Shown piece by piece: positions 52,824 through 61,075 of a stretch of DNA of 64,000 nt. The position numbers were made by a program, and so were the translations under genes. The stretch is taken from contig NZ_JMLP01000012.1 of the NCBI RefSeq assembly GCF_000686805.1, positions 124,001-188,000 on the forward strand, read 5' to 3'. The notes below the pieces were generated by a model. The model ran no database searches. It worked only from the letters and a program-made list of their open reading frames with translations, and had not been told where the DNA came from. Positions within the stretch are counted from its first letter, which is position 1. Every line of letters starts with the position of its first letter. This DNA comes from Bacillus sp. UNC41MFS5 (GTDB lineage: Bacteria > Bacillota > Bacilli > Bacillales_B > DSM-18226).

Positions 52824-52901
52824 CGCTAACCCTCCCCCATTACAATTGTTATAGAATTATATTTCTACTGTTTCACTTGATATTCCTTTAAACAAAAACA
52901 G

Positions 52902-52930
52902 TTGACACCAGCTCCAGATTACTGTAATAT
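52902..52930 (+). promoter_or_regulatory. Near-consensus sigma-A promoter of an orphan transcript
   Basis: TTGACA (52902-52907) and TAATAT (52925-52930) are exactly 17 bp apart. It points away from the K+ channel gene into a 330-bp region without a coding frame. Confidence 0.75.
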
Positions 52931-52936
52931 AAACAT

Positions 52937-53268
52937 TTGTGCTTCACATTCATGTAACTTGTAATTTATTAGATAACGCAAAGTAAGAATTTTTTCTGGC
53001 ATTCTGCTTATGTTTTAAAATAAAAACTTATTCACACTGGATCGGCTTCGGAGCCGTTAGGATGTAAGAGAGGTAGGGCTTACGTCGTTTAGGTATAAAA
53101 CCTTCAGGTGGAAAAATAACCGCGGCAAACTTGTTTTTATAAACAATGATTATTTAAGTTTTTACTTGCGATAGCTGACAAGAACTACAGCAACCAATCA
53201 CAAGTTACGATAAGAATTCTTTAATGAATTCAACAATGAAGGCAGAGGGATATTTATTCCTCTGCCTT
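52937..53268 (+). ncRNA. Candidate structured non-coding RNA
   Basis: A 10-bp stem TAAAAACTTA (53022-53031) / TAAGTTTTTA (53155-53164) closes a 123-nt domain holding at least three local hairpins: CGGCT/AGCCG, GTAAG/CTTAC and AGGT/ACCT. The domain is GC-richer than its flanks and no frame is convincing. The 3' end may be the AAGGCAGAGG/CCTCTGCCTT hairpin (53239-53268), although its T run is weak. I do not recognise a known RNA class. A minus-strand leader for the K+ channel gene is the main alternative. Confidence 0.5.
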
Positions 53269-53300
53269 CGCCCATTTTAGAATCTAAAAAAGTCCATGTG

Positions 53301-53329
53301 AAAAGGCCTGATTCCACATCAGACCTTTT
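53301..53329. terminator. Terminator of the C39-like protease gene
   Basis: AAAAGGCCTGA and TCAGACCTTTT pair with one wobble around a 7-nt loop, just after the stop codon. Confidence 0.65.
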
Positions 53330-53334
53330 CGTTC

Positions 53335-54099
53335 TTATTTTTTGATAACAATCGCTTGTTTCCCCATTTGCTCCCAAGCTTGGATAAAACTAGCTCGATT
53401 TAATTTCTGATTTTTTTCCCCATAAGGATTGTTAATATAAATATAATTTTCATCGTATCCCGTAATCACAACACTATGCTCACTAAAGGTAATATCGATT
53501 TTCCCCTGCGGTGTATCCCATGTTTGAAAAACAGACACTGGTGCGAAGCTTGATGTCGTGATAATCCAGACTGGAAGTCCTTGACCTACTTCTTCTAAAA
53601 CTTCATCAAACGAATGATTAGTTAAATTAACTGCCCGATTACCAACGTATTTTTGCGCAAGTTCTAATACGGGACCATTATAAACCCCTAGTCCTGGACC
53701 ATTCGCCATATCGCCGACAAACCCTGCATTAGGATTGCCCTTTTTCCCGTTACTATAAGTTAATGGGACAGTTTTAACCTTGTTAGCTAACTCATTTTTT
53801 GTCACTTCTATTCCGTGATAGTTAAGAATCATCGCCAGGCTGGTTATTTCACAGCCATTATAGAGTTTTGGTGCGTCCATTTGATTGATTAACGGCACAT
53901 CCAGTTTGATACTATCAGGCACTTTCGGAGCCTCTTTGGCAAAGAGTGCAAGTGTCCGTGTTTTTAATGATGCAGCCTCGGTAACTTGTGCTGTTGCTGG
54001 ACGTTCAAACCTTACCTTAAATATCGTTATGCCACTAATCACTATTATGAAGACAACGATTATAGAAATTACAATTTTTCTCATAAATGATTGTACCAT
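53335..54099 (-). CDS. Membrane-anchored C39-like peptidase (YvpB-like)
   Basis: The product is 254 residues. An N-terminal span (about 8-27) anchors a papain-like C39_2 domain with catalytic Cys in YNGCEITSLAMILNYHG, His in SEHSVVITGYD and the INNPYG motif. B. subtilis YvpB is similar in length. The substrate is unknown; no ABC exporter lies nearby, so it is not a bacteriocin-processing transporter. The ribosome site is weak at ATG 54099 (AAGGA abuts it). Confidence 0.85.
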   Translation of the reverse strand: MVQSFMRKIVISIIVVFIIVISGITIFKVRFERPATAQVTEAASLKTRTLALFAKEAPKVPDSIKLDVPLINQMDAPKLYNGCEITSLAMILNYHGIEVTKNELANKVKTVPLTYSNGKKGNPNAGFVGDMANGPGLGVYNGPVLELAQKYVGNRAVNLTNHSFDEVLEEVGQGLPVWIITTSSFAPVSVFQTWDTPQGKIDITFSEHSVVITGYDENYIYINNPYGEKNQKLNRASFIQAWEQMGKQAIVIKK

Positions 54100-54228
54100 T
54101 CCTTGTATTAGTCTTTGCTGGAGATTCTAGTAATATACTATTATATTACCTACTAAAATAGTTCAACGCAAGAAAGGAAAACATTTTCCAATTTATGATA
54201 TCAATTGAATCTTAATTTTTTCTTAACT

Positions 54229-54269
54229 TAATTAAATTCCCCTTTAGTATATGACTAAAAGGGAATTTA
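54229..54269. terminator. Long AT-rich hairpin after thrE genes
   Basis: TAATTAAATTCCC and GGGAATTTAATTA pair, continuing with CTTTAGT/ACTAAAA; it ends just before the stop codon of the 148-aa gene. Probable terminator. Confidence 0.55.
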
Positions 54270-54270
54270 A

Positions 54271-54717
54271 TTAGGCTTTCACCTTATGTTGTCTAAATTT
54301 TTTCGTTATTTGATTAATTACCTCAGAGAAAACTAGCCCAAAGGCGATTGACCCCGCAAGCATGAAAACTTTTGCAGCCAATGTAACCGCTGAATAATAA
54401 TCATTCTCCACAAAATTCCGCATCGCATCATAGGCGAGACCTCCCGGTACGAGCGGAATAATCCCTGCTACACTAAAAATGATTACTGGCGTTTTATAGA
54501 ACTTTGCTAGTTCCTGACTAAGAACAGCTATAAAAATAGTTGCAGCCAATGTTGCTAAAATGGCATTATCTGAATAGTCTTCCAGGAGGAAATAAATTAA
54601 CCAGCCACCCATTCCGATCAGCCCGCACTTGATTAGTGATTCTTTCGGGGCATTAAAAAGAATCCCAAAGGCGCCTGTAGCAATAAAACTGGTGATTGCT
54701 TGTGCAAGAACAGCCAT
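54271..54717 (-). CDS. Threonine/serine exporter ThrE, C-terminal-type subunit (YjjB-like)
   Basis: The product is 148 residues with four or five spans; GIIPLVPGGLAYDAMRNFVE is the family motif. It is the DUF3815 half of split ThrE, placed 17 bp after the DUF1212 half. The two together equal one ThrE exporter. Substrate could also be a dicarboxylate, as known for YjjPB. Confidence 0.85.
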   Translation of the reverse strand: MAVLAQAITSFIATGAFGILFNAPKESLIKCGLIGMGGWLIYFLLEDYSDNAILATLAATIFIAVLSQELAKFYKTPVIIFSVAGIIPLVPGGLAYDAMRNFVENDYYSAVTLAAKVFMLAGSIAFGLVFSEVINQITKKFRQHKVKA

Positions 54718-54734
54718 GGTAAATCCACCTCACT

Positions 54735-55496
54735 TCACAAAAAAGATAATACGACGGCAATCCCTGCTCCAATCGCAAACGCGGTCAGAAATGCCTCAGC
54801 ACCCTTAGATAATCCCGAAACTAGATGACCCGCCATTAAATCTCGGATGGCATTGGTCACTAGTAGACCTGGAACTAACGACATCACGGAGCCAATAATG
54901 ATTTTATCTAATTGTTGACCAACTCCAAATTGGACAAACAAAAAAGAAAGTAAGCCAATCACAAACGATGCTAAAAACTCCGAGAAGAACTTAATCGGAA
55001 CAAATCGATGAAAATAGACGAAACTAAGGTAACCCATTCCTCCTGAAATCATCGATGGTATAAAATCATTCCATCCGCCTTCAAACATGATCATAAAACA
55101 ACCGCTTGCTAATGAGGCGGCAGCCACTTGGATCATAAATGGAAATGTTACATTGAGAGAATCAATTTCCTTTAAATGCTCCCAGGCCTCTTTCAAATTG
55201 ATTTCACCACTGCTAATTCTTCTTGATATGCTATTTACCATCGAAACTTTTTTCAAGTCTGTTGAACGGTCTGAGATTCGAATCAGCTTGGTCTTCGTCG
55301 GTTCTGACCCCTCTGCTGAAAAAATAATTCCCGTTGGGGTTACATAACTATGCGTATGTTCAATACCAAAGGCAGCCGCCATTCGCATCATTGTATCCTC
55401 GACACGATAAGTCTCGGCCCCGCTTTGAAGCATGATTTTCCCCGCCAGTAAACAGACCTCCATAATTTCATATGTTTGTTCTACTTGATTTCCCAT
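54735..55496 (-). CDS. Threonine/serine exporter ThrE, N-terminal-type subunit (YjjP-like)
   Basis: The product is 253 residues. A cytoplasmic N-terminal half (MLQSGAETYRVEDTMMRMAA, then THSYVTPTGIIFS) precedes five spans ending with MSLVPGLLVTNAIRDLMAGH. It belongs to DUF1212. The gene is coupled with the YjjB-like gene. A 6-2-6 inverted repeat AATCAA/TTGATT lies about 60 bp upstream. Confidence 0.87.
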   Translation of the reverse strand: MGNQVEQTYEIMEVCLLAGKIMLQSGAETYRVEDTMMRMAAAFGIEHTHSYVTPTGIIFSAEGSEPTKTKLIRISDRSTDLKKVSMVNSISRRISSGEINLKEAWEHLKEIDSLNVTFPFMIQVAAASLASGCFMIMFEGGWNDFIPSMISGGMGYLSFVYFHRFVPIKFFSEFLASFVIGLLSFLFVQFGVGQQLDKIIIGSVMSLVPGLLVTNAIRDLMAGHLVSGLSKGAEAFLTAFAIGAGIAVVLSFL

Positions 55497-55611
55497 TGTT
55501 CACACCACACACAATTCTACATTTGTTACTTAGTTTAAATTAAAACTCACATTTAATCAAAATTGATTGGCCGTTTAGTTTATTAATTGATAATCTGTTT
55601 GTTTTTTCATA

Positions 55612-55645
55612 AAAAATAACCTATCCGCTATGTGAATAGGTCCAA
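55612..55645 (-). terminator. Terminator of the ABC importer operon
   Basis: On the minus strand ACCTAT and ATAGGT flank the loop; ATTTTTT follows. Confidence 0.65.
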
Positions 55646-55655
55646 AATAGTTCAA

Positions 55656-56660
55656 CTATTTTTGCTTATAATAAGTAATCGCTAGTGCAAAAGCCAAGAC
55701 GGTTCCTTTGACAATATCCATCGCATAATATGGGACCGACATCATCACAAGTCCGTTTTGTAGAATCCCAATCAGGACGGCTCCAACAAATGTTCCAAAC
55801 GCATTGGCTTTCCCGGCCCCCAGTACAGAAAAGCCAATATAGGCGGCGGCCACTGAGTCCATTAGGTAAGGTGCACCAGAGTTAATTTCTGATGTCAACA
55901 CCCTTGAAGCCAGTACAATCCCGCCAATAGAAGCAAACAATGCCGAAAGTAAGTACGCAGCCACTTTATATTTATTGACAGGAATTCCTGAAAGTCTGGC
56001 TGCTTCTTTGTTTCCACCAATCACATACATATAGCGACCATGCTTTGTATAATTCAAAAATATATGCACAAGAATCACCGTGACTGCCATAATAATGATA
56101 ATCCATGGAACTTCGCCGATTTTTGTAAAAAATGGACTAATCAGACCTGTTGCCATCGAGCCATCAGACATAACCATATTTTGTGAAACGGTTGCTCCTT
56201 TTGTATAAGTCAGTGCGGTCCCTTGAATGATAAACATAGTTGCAAGCGTCATCAGCATGTCTGGAATTCTTAATTTCACAATCATAAATGAGTTTAATGC
56301 ACCTACAACTAAGGATGCCGCTATTGCAGAAATGATTGCTACCAGGGTATTTTGCGAAAACCAAACAAACATCGAAATAACAATCGCGTTTGATAAGGAA
56401 GCGACTGACCCTACCGATAAATCAAAACCATCTACTGACAAAGATATGGTAATCCCAATCGCGATAATTGTTACAATCGAGATGGAACGTAAGATATTGA
56501 TAATATTGCTGCCTTGGATAAAGGTAGGATTGGCAGCCGAGAAAATAATAATAAGTGCAAGAATCGTAATAATCGTTCCATACTTATATAAAAATTGAAA
56601 TATCTCAAATCCTTTTTTGGCAGGGGCTTCCTGCTTCTTTGCTGCGATATTTGCTTCCAT
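55656..56660 (-). CDS. Ribose-type ABC transporter permease
   Basis: The product is 334 residues with 9-10 spans. The BPD_transp_2 signatures DGFDLSVGSVASLSNAIV and GGNKEAARLSGIPVNKYK and SVAAAYIGFSVLGAGKANAF are those of RbsC-like permeases. It is last of the substrate-binding protein, ATPase, permease operon. Only one permease gene is present, so it should form a homodimer. Confidence 0.92.
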   Translation of the reverse strand: MEANIAAKKQEAPAKKGFEIFQFLYKYGTIITILALIIIFSAANPTFIQGSNIINILRSISIVTIIAIGITISLSVDGFDLSVGSVASLSNAIVISMFVWFSQNTLVAIISAIAASLVVGALNSFMIVKLRIPDMLMTLATMFIIQGTALTYTKGATVSQNMVMSDGSMATGLISPFFTKIGEVPWIIIIMAVTVILVHIFLNYTKHGRYMYVIGGNKEAARLSGIPVNKYKVAAYLLSALFASIGGIVLASRVLTSEINSGAPYLMDSVAAAYIGFSVLGAGKANAFGTFVGAVLIGILQNGLVMMSVPYYAMDIVKGTVLAFALAITYYKQK

Positions 56661-56661
56661 T

Positions 56662-58164
56662 CTATCTGCCCCCTGTTGAATAAAATAATAATTCTTCTTC
56701 GTTGGTTAGTTTTGTCTCAACTTCCTTAACGGACTTTCCGTCATATAAAACATAGACTCGATCGGTAATTCCAATAATCTCCGAAAGTTCGGATGAAGCA
56801 TAAATAATCGCTTTGCCTCGGTTGGCCAACTCATTAATTAACTCAAAAATATCCTTCTTTGCTCCCACATCGACACCTTTAGTGGGTTCATCAAAAATAT
56901 AAACGTCAGCCTCAGCTACAAGCCATTTTCCAATTGCTACCTTCTGCTGGTTTCCTCCAGAAAGATTCTGCACTTTTGTTTCTTCTGATGGTGTTTTAAT
57001 TCCGAGACGGCGGACCAAGTGTTTAGCGGTCTCTTTTTCCTTTTTTCGATTTAAAAAGCTAAACACCTTTGTGAAATCCCCTAAATTCGCTGCCGTTAAA
57101 TTGGTTTCAACAGATTCCAGTACAAGAATTCCTTCTTTTCTCCGTTCTTCCGGTACTAGAGCAATTCCCTTCTTAACTGCATCATAAGGGCTTTTTAATT
57201 TTAATGTGTGCCCATTAAGAATAACCGCTCCTGCTGTTATTTTCTCAGAACCAAATAACGCTTTGCACAATTCTGTTTTTCCAGCACCCACCAGGCCAGC
57301 AATGCCAATGATTTCTCCCGCTTTTACATGAATATGCAAATCCTTTATCTTTCCTTGGTCAGACAAGCCTTTTACTTCTAGGATCGTGTTTCCAATCTGA
57401 TTGTTCTTAACGGGAAACTGTTCCTCCAATTTTTGGCCCAACATATACTCGACCACTTTGTCAGATGTTGTATCTACAATCTTCTTCTTTGCAACAAATT
57501 CACCGTTCCTCATGACGGTCACTTCATCACAGATTTCAAAAATCTCTGGCAAGCGATGGGAAATAAAGATAACACCTACATTTTGCTTTTTTAAATCACG
57601 AACAATCCTAAATAATTCGGTTGTTTCGGTATGACTCAAGGGTGCTGTCGGCTCATCTAAGATGAGAAACTTACATTGATTTGAAACCGCCCTTGCAATT
57701 AAAATCATTTGTTTCTCCGCTAATGTTAACTCACTGACAAGCTTCTTCGTTGAAAGGGAAATATTCATATTCGCTAATATTTCCGCTGCTTTTTGATGAA
57801 GATTCTTCCATTTCATCCATTGCTTTTTCCCCATGTTGTGTACGGTATCGAGCAGCAAAATATTTTCAGCAACTGTTAAATAAGGAATGAGTGCGGTATC
57901 TACCTCTTGATAAACGATTTGTATTCCTGCATCCTGTGCATTTTTTGGAGAACGAATCTTCAGATCCTGCCCATCGAGCTGGATTTCACCGGTATAGTGA
58001 TTATAAGCACCGGAGAGAACCTTCATTAATGTTGATTTCCCTGCGCCATTTGCCCCAATCAAGGATTGGATTTCTCCAGTTTTCATTGAAAAATCAACTT
58101 GATTCAGTGCTTTCACTCCCGGAAATTCTATCGAGATGTTCTTCATCTCCAATGTTGCGCTCAT
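56662..58164 (-). CDS. Ribose-type ABC transporter double ATPase
   Basis: The 500-residue product contains two nucleotide-binding domains. Walker A in the first is GANGAGKST and in the second GLVGAGKTE; the second signature motif is LSGGNQQKV, the first is the degenerate LTLAEKQMI. This RbsA-like fusion is typical of CUT2 sugar importers. GGAGG precedes the ATG. The gene is 71 bp after the binding-protein gene, with a hairpin between. Confidence 0.93.
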   Translation of the reverse strand: MSATLEMKNISIEFPGVKALNQVDFSMKTGEIQSLIGANGAGKSTLMKVLSGAYNHYTGEIQLDGQDLKIRSPKNAQDAGIQIVYQEVDTALIPYLTVAENILLLDTVHNMGKKQWMKWKNLHQKAAEILANMNISLSTKKLVSELTLAEKQMILIARAVSNQCKFLILDEPTAPLSHTETTELFRIVRDLKKQNVGVIFISHRLPEIFEICDEVTVMRNGEFVAKKKIVDTTSDKVVEYMLGQKLEEQFPVKNNQIGNTILEVKGLSDQGKIKDLHIHVKAGEIIGIAGLVGAGKTELCKALFGSEKITAGAVILNGHTLKLKSPYDAVKKGIALVPEERRKEGILVLESVETNLTAANLGDFTKVFSFLNRKKEKETAKHLVRRLGIKTPSEETKVQNLSGGNQQKVAIGKWLVAEADVYIFDEPTKGVDVGAKKDIFELINELANRGKAIIYASSELSEIIGITDRVYVLYDGKSVKEVETKLTNEEELLFYSTGGR

Positions 58165-58186
58165 TAAATTCCACCTCCGTAAGCAA

Positions 58187-58218
58187 ACACTCTCTTAATC
58201 TATTGAAAAAGAGAGTGT
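58187..58218 (-). terminator. Intercistronic hairpin
   Basis: ACACTCTCTT and AAGAGAGTGT form a perfect 10-bp stem between the binding-protein and ATPase genes. The lack of a T run suggests mRNA stabilisation or partial termination, keeping binding protein in excess. Confidence 0.65.
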
Positions 58219-58235
58219 CTAGTTGTAATCGACTA

Positions 58236-59345
58236 TTATTTATAATGGTTCTTTAATGTCTTGATCCAATCCTCTTCAAATGCAGTCGATTGCCCCCAGC
58301 CAGGGATAATTTTTGCAAGATTAACCATGTTTACAGGGTCTTTAGACTTTTGAAGAATATCTTGTGAAACAAGTGATGCTTCTAAATCAAAGGTCTGAGG
58401 TGTTTCTTCACCTGCAAGTTTCTTCGCAAGGATCCTCATATCAACAGCACCGATTAGTTTAGGATCGACCGCCGCTGTATTTGTCCATGCACTGCCTTTT
58501 CTTTGTATTTCTTGAAGATCCGCATTGGAAACATCAATACCATAGATTTTTACTTCTTCACGACCTGCTTCTTTCAGCGCACGCGCTGCACCAATAGCGA
58601 AAGCATCCCAAGTTGCAAAAATGGCATCCAGTTTGCCTTTTGGATATTTATTTAACATTGCTGCAACAGCATTCTGCGTTTGAACACTTGTATCTGCAGC
58701 TGCCACACCAAAGCGTTCCACTTCTTTAAGACCAGGATTTTTTGAAAGCACATCTTGATAAACCTTATTACGTCTAACCATTGCAGGGAAACCATCAACC
58801 CATAAGTAGGCAATATTTGCTTTACCATTTGTATTCTTTACAAGTTGTTCGAGGGCTAATGTTGCTAACGCTTCATCATCCTGTGAAGTTAGTGTTACTC
58901 CGTCTACATTCGCTATATTTGGATTAGAGTCAAATGTAACAACACTTTTTCCCTTTTCAACTATCTTTTTTACATCATTAACAGTCGCTTCATCATCACC
59001 ATGAGAAATAATAAATCCATCATAATCTTGGTTTAACGCTTGATTAATGGCATCATGGAATTTAGCAGTGTCACCATTTGCAGTAAACACGTCCACCTTA
59101 AAGCCCAGGGCTTCTCCTTCTTCTTTTGCTCCGGCTAAGAATTGAGCAGTATGATCGTCTCCGCCAATTTTACGAATAACCTTAATTTTCAGTTGGTCCC
59201 CATTCGTAAACTTTTCTGGTACACCTTCAAGCGTTACCTTTTTACCGCTAGCTTGTTTGGTTTCTTCCCCTGACGCACAGCCAGTAAGTAAAAGTGTGGC
59301 TGCCAGTGCGGATACGAGCGTACTTTTTAAGATATTTCTCTTCAT
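58236..59345 (-). CDS. Sugar ABC transporter substrate-binding lipoprotein
   Basis: The product is 369 residues. A lipoprotein signal with lipobox LLTGC leads into a periplasmic-binding-protein type I domain (KIKVIRKIGGDDHTAQFLAG, QDYDGFIISHGDDEA, DAIFATWDAFAIGAARAL). It is longer than RbsB (about 300). An S-box riboswitch controls the operon, so the ligand is probably tied to methionine or SAM recycling, such as methylthioribose, rather than ribose. Confidence 0.9.
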   Translation of the reverse strand: MKRNILKSTLVSALAATLLLTGCASGEETKQASGKKVTLEGVPEKFTNGDQLKIKVIRKIGGDDHTAQFLAGAKEEGEALGFKVDVFTANGDTAKFHDAINQALNQDYDGFIISHGDDEATVNDVKKIVEKGKSVVTFDSNPNIANVDGVTLTSQDDEALATLALEQLVKNTNGKANIAYLWVDGFPAMVRRNKVYQDVLSKNPGLKEVERFGVAAADTSVQTQNAVAAMLNKYPKGKLDAIFATWDAFAIGAARALKEAGREEVKIYGIDVSNADLQEIQRKGSAWTNTAAVDPKLIGAVDMRILAKKLAGEETPQTFDLEASLVSQDILQKSKDPVNMVNLAKIIPGWGQSTAFEEDWIKTLKNHYK

Positions 59346-59416
59346 TTTAAAAACTCCCCCTTTTTGATTTCTATCAATATTCCATTACTCCTATTGGAAA
59401 AGTTGGTTTTTATTAA

Positions 59417-59580
59417 AATAAAAAACCTCTCCAGAAAAGAGAGGTTTCATCACAAGTTAAGGGACTACTCCTCTCTTATCTTTCAAAACAAAAATTGTTT
59501 TGCAGGATTTAGCACCAATTCCAAACGGAACGGTTGCTGGGCGTCATCGGGCCAGTCCCTCTGCCACTCTTGATAAGAGA
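59417..59580 (-). promoter_or_regulatory. SAM-I (S-box) riboswitch with terminator
   Basis: On the minus strand the aptamer (59580-59471) shows CTTATCAAGAG, GGGACTGGCCCGATGA, CAGCAACC, TTGGTGCTAAATCC and the closing GATAAGAG. The terminator is AAACCTCTC/GAGAGGTTT followed by TTTATTTT (59447-59417). SAM binding should switch the ABC importer off. Confidence 0.95.
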
Positions 59581-59609
59581 ACGTAATATTCTGTTAAGTA
59601 ATAAATTTG

Positions 59610-59638
59610 ATTTTAGTCTCCTATTAACAAGTTGTCAA
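59610..59638 (-). promoter_or_regulatory. Sigma-A promoter of the S-box operon
   Basis: On the minus strand TTGACA (59638-59633) and TAAAAT (59615-59610) are 17 bp apart, about 30 bp before the aptamer. Confidence 0.8.
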
Positions 59639-59753
59639 TAGTGTTTTGAATATTTTTAATAAAGTTATTTTTCTCTATCTGGCAAGGTCACTGAATATTA
59701 GCAATGATTTTTCCCAACTTAAATGATAGGGTATCCCTTTCTAATTATCAGAA

Positions 59754-59786
59754 ATTTCGGTATGATAATATTTAGAAAACCGAAAT
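59754..59786. promoter_or_regulatory. Inverted repeat flanking the MFS gene -10
   Basis: ATTTCGGT (59754-59761) and ACCGAAAT (59779-59786) are perfect 8-bp half sites 17 bp apart. A -10-like TATGAT (59761-59766) lies between them. The layout suggests an operator for a repressor of the exporter gene. Confidence 0.5.
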
Positions 59787-59813
59787 ATATTTCAGAAAGA
59801 AGTGTTATTTATT

Positions 59814-61028
59814 GTGACTCAACAGGAACGGGCAAAACGTAATTTAATCATCATGTGGTTTGCGAACTTCTTTGTTGCCGGTAGTATGACGATGGTTATG
59901 CCGTTTATCTCGTTGTACATTGAGACATTTGGAGACTTTACGGAAAAATATGTCCAACATTGGTCAGGAATCACATTTGCAATTACGTTTATTTCCGCAT
60001 TCGCCTTCTCTCCAATTTGGGGTCGAATAGGTGATCGGTATGGACGAAAAAAAATTCTTATCATTTGCGGATTAGGAATGGGGTTATCCATTTTTCTCAT
60101 GGGTTATGTCCATTCTGTTTGGCAGCTGCTGCTCCTCCGTTTTTGCATGGGGTTCTTTTCGGGTTTTATTCCGATGTCGCAGGCTTTTATTTCTACGCAA
60201 ACACCACAAGAGATTGCTGGACGCGTGCTAGGAACCTTACAAACAGGCAGTATTACAGGATCTTTATTAGGGCCTATGCTGGGCGGAATACTTGCAGATT
60301 CACTTGGCTATTCTACCACCTTTAAATGGACGTCCATTTCTATTATCATTTCTGCCTTGCTTGTCATTACAACAAAGGAATTTATGATTGAAGCTAAAAA
60401 AGGAACAAAAGTTCATTATTCAAGCAGAGAAGTGGCTAGACATATTATCCGCAATCCGGTTTTATTAACCGTGTTGCTCATCTCTGCCCTTGTACAGGTC
60501 GCCCATTTCAGCATCCAGCCAATTTTATCATTATTCGTTAGTGACTTGCATGGACCAGCAAATGTTGCCTTTTATTCAGGAATTGCCTTTTCTGCTGCCG
60601 GACTTGGCAATTTATTAATGTCACGAAATTGGGGAAAGATTGCCGATAAGTACGGCTATATTAAAATCCTAATCATTCTTCTTTTCCTAGCAGGAATCGT
60701 CTACCTGCCAGGTGCAGCGGTCACTAATTTTTGGCAGCTAGTTATTATCCGTATTGCTCTTGGTGTCACGATTGGCGGAATTATTCCTGTCAGGGTTGCC
60801 TACATTCGTCAGGAAGCACCGCTTACCATGCAAGGCGAAGTTCTCGGCTACAATACGAGTTTAAGATTTCTAGGAAATATCATTGGACCTATGCTGGGTG
60901 GATTTATTTCTGGATACTTTGGATTCTCAGCAGTTTTTATCTGCACCAGTGCATTATTAATTGTAAGCGGGATTATCTTGTACGTTTCCATGCATCGCCA
61001 TCCGAAACTGGTTAAACACACCATTTAA
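59814..61028 (+). CDS. MFS multidrug/drug exporter
   Basis: The product is about 404 residues with 12 spans. The MFS motif A is GRIGDRYGRKKIL, and the second half repeats it as NWGKIADKYGYIKIL. The opening WFANFFVAGSMTMVMPFISL is typical of the MdtG-like/BmrA-type DHA1 family. The GTG at 59814 is my choice; a GTG at 59802 would add four hydrophobic residues. Substrate not predictable. Confidence 0.87.
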   Translation: MTQQERAKRNLIIMWFANFFVAGSMTMVMPFISLYIETFGDFTEKYVQHWSGITFAITFISAFAFSPIWGRIGDRYGRKKILIICGLGMGLSIFLMGYVHSVWQLLLLRFCMGFFSGFIPMSQAFISTQTPQEIAGRVLGTLQTGSITGSLLGPMLGGILADSLGYSTTFKWTSISIIISALLVITTKEFMIEAKKGTKVHYSSREVARHIIRNPVLLTVLLISALVQVAHFSIQPILSLFVSDLHGPANVAFYSGIAFSAAGLGNLLMSRNWGKIADKYGYIKILIILLFLAGIVYLPGAAVTNFWQLVIIRIALGVTIGGIIPVRVAYIRQEAPLTMQGEVLGYNTSLRFLGNIIGPMLGGFISGYFGFSAVFICTSALLIVSGIILYVSMHRHPKLVKHTI

Positions 61029-61046
61029 TCCGTTGACTAAATGTAC

Positions 61047-61072
61047 AAAAGGCCCTTGACCAGGGCCTTTTC
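61047..61072. terminator. Bidirectional terminator
   Basis: AAAAGGCCCT pairs with AGGGCCTTTT around TGACC, between converging genes. Confidence 0.9.
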
Positions 61073-61075
61073 ATT

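Noticed and set aside
52937..53268. Known riboswitch class (cyclic di-AMP, cyclic di-GMP, fluoride) before the K+ channel
   Set aside because: None of the conserved motifs I know for these classes is visible on either strand, so I left it as an unassigned structured RNA.
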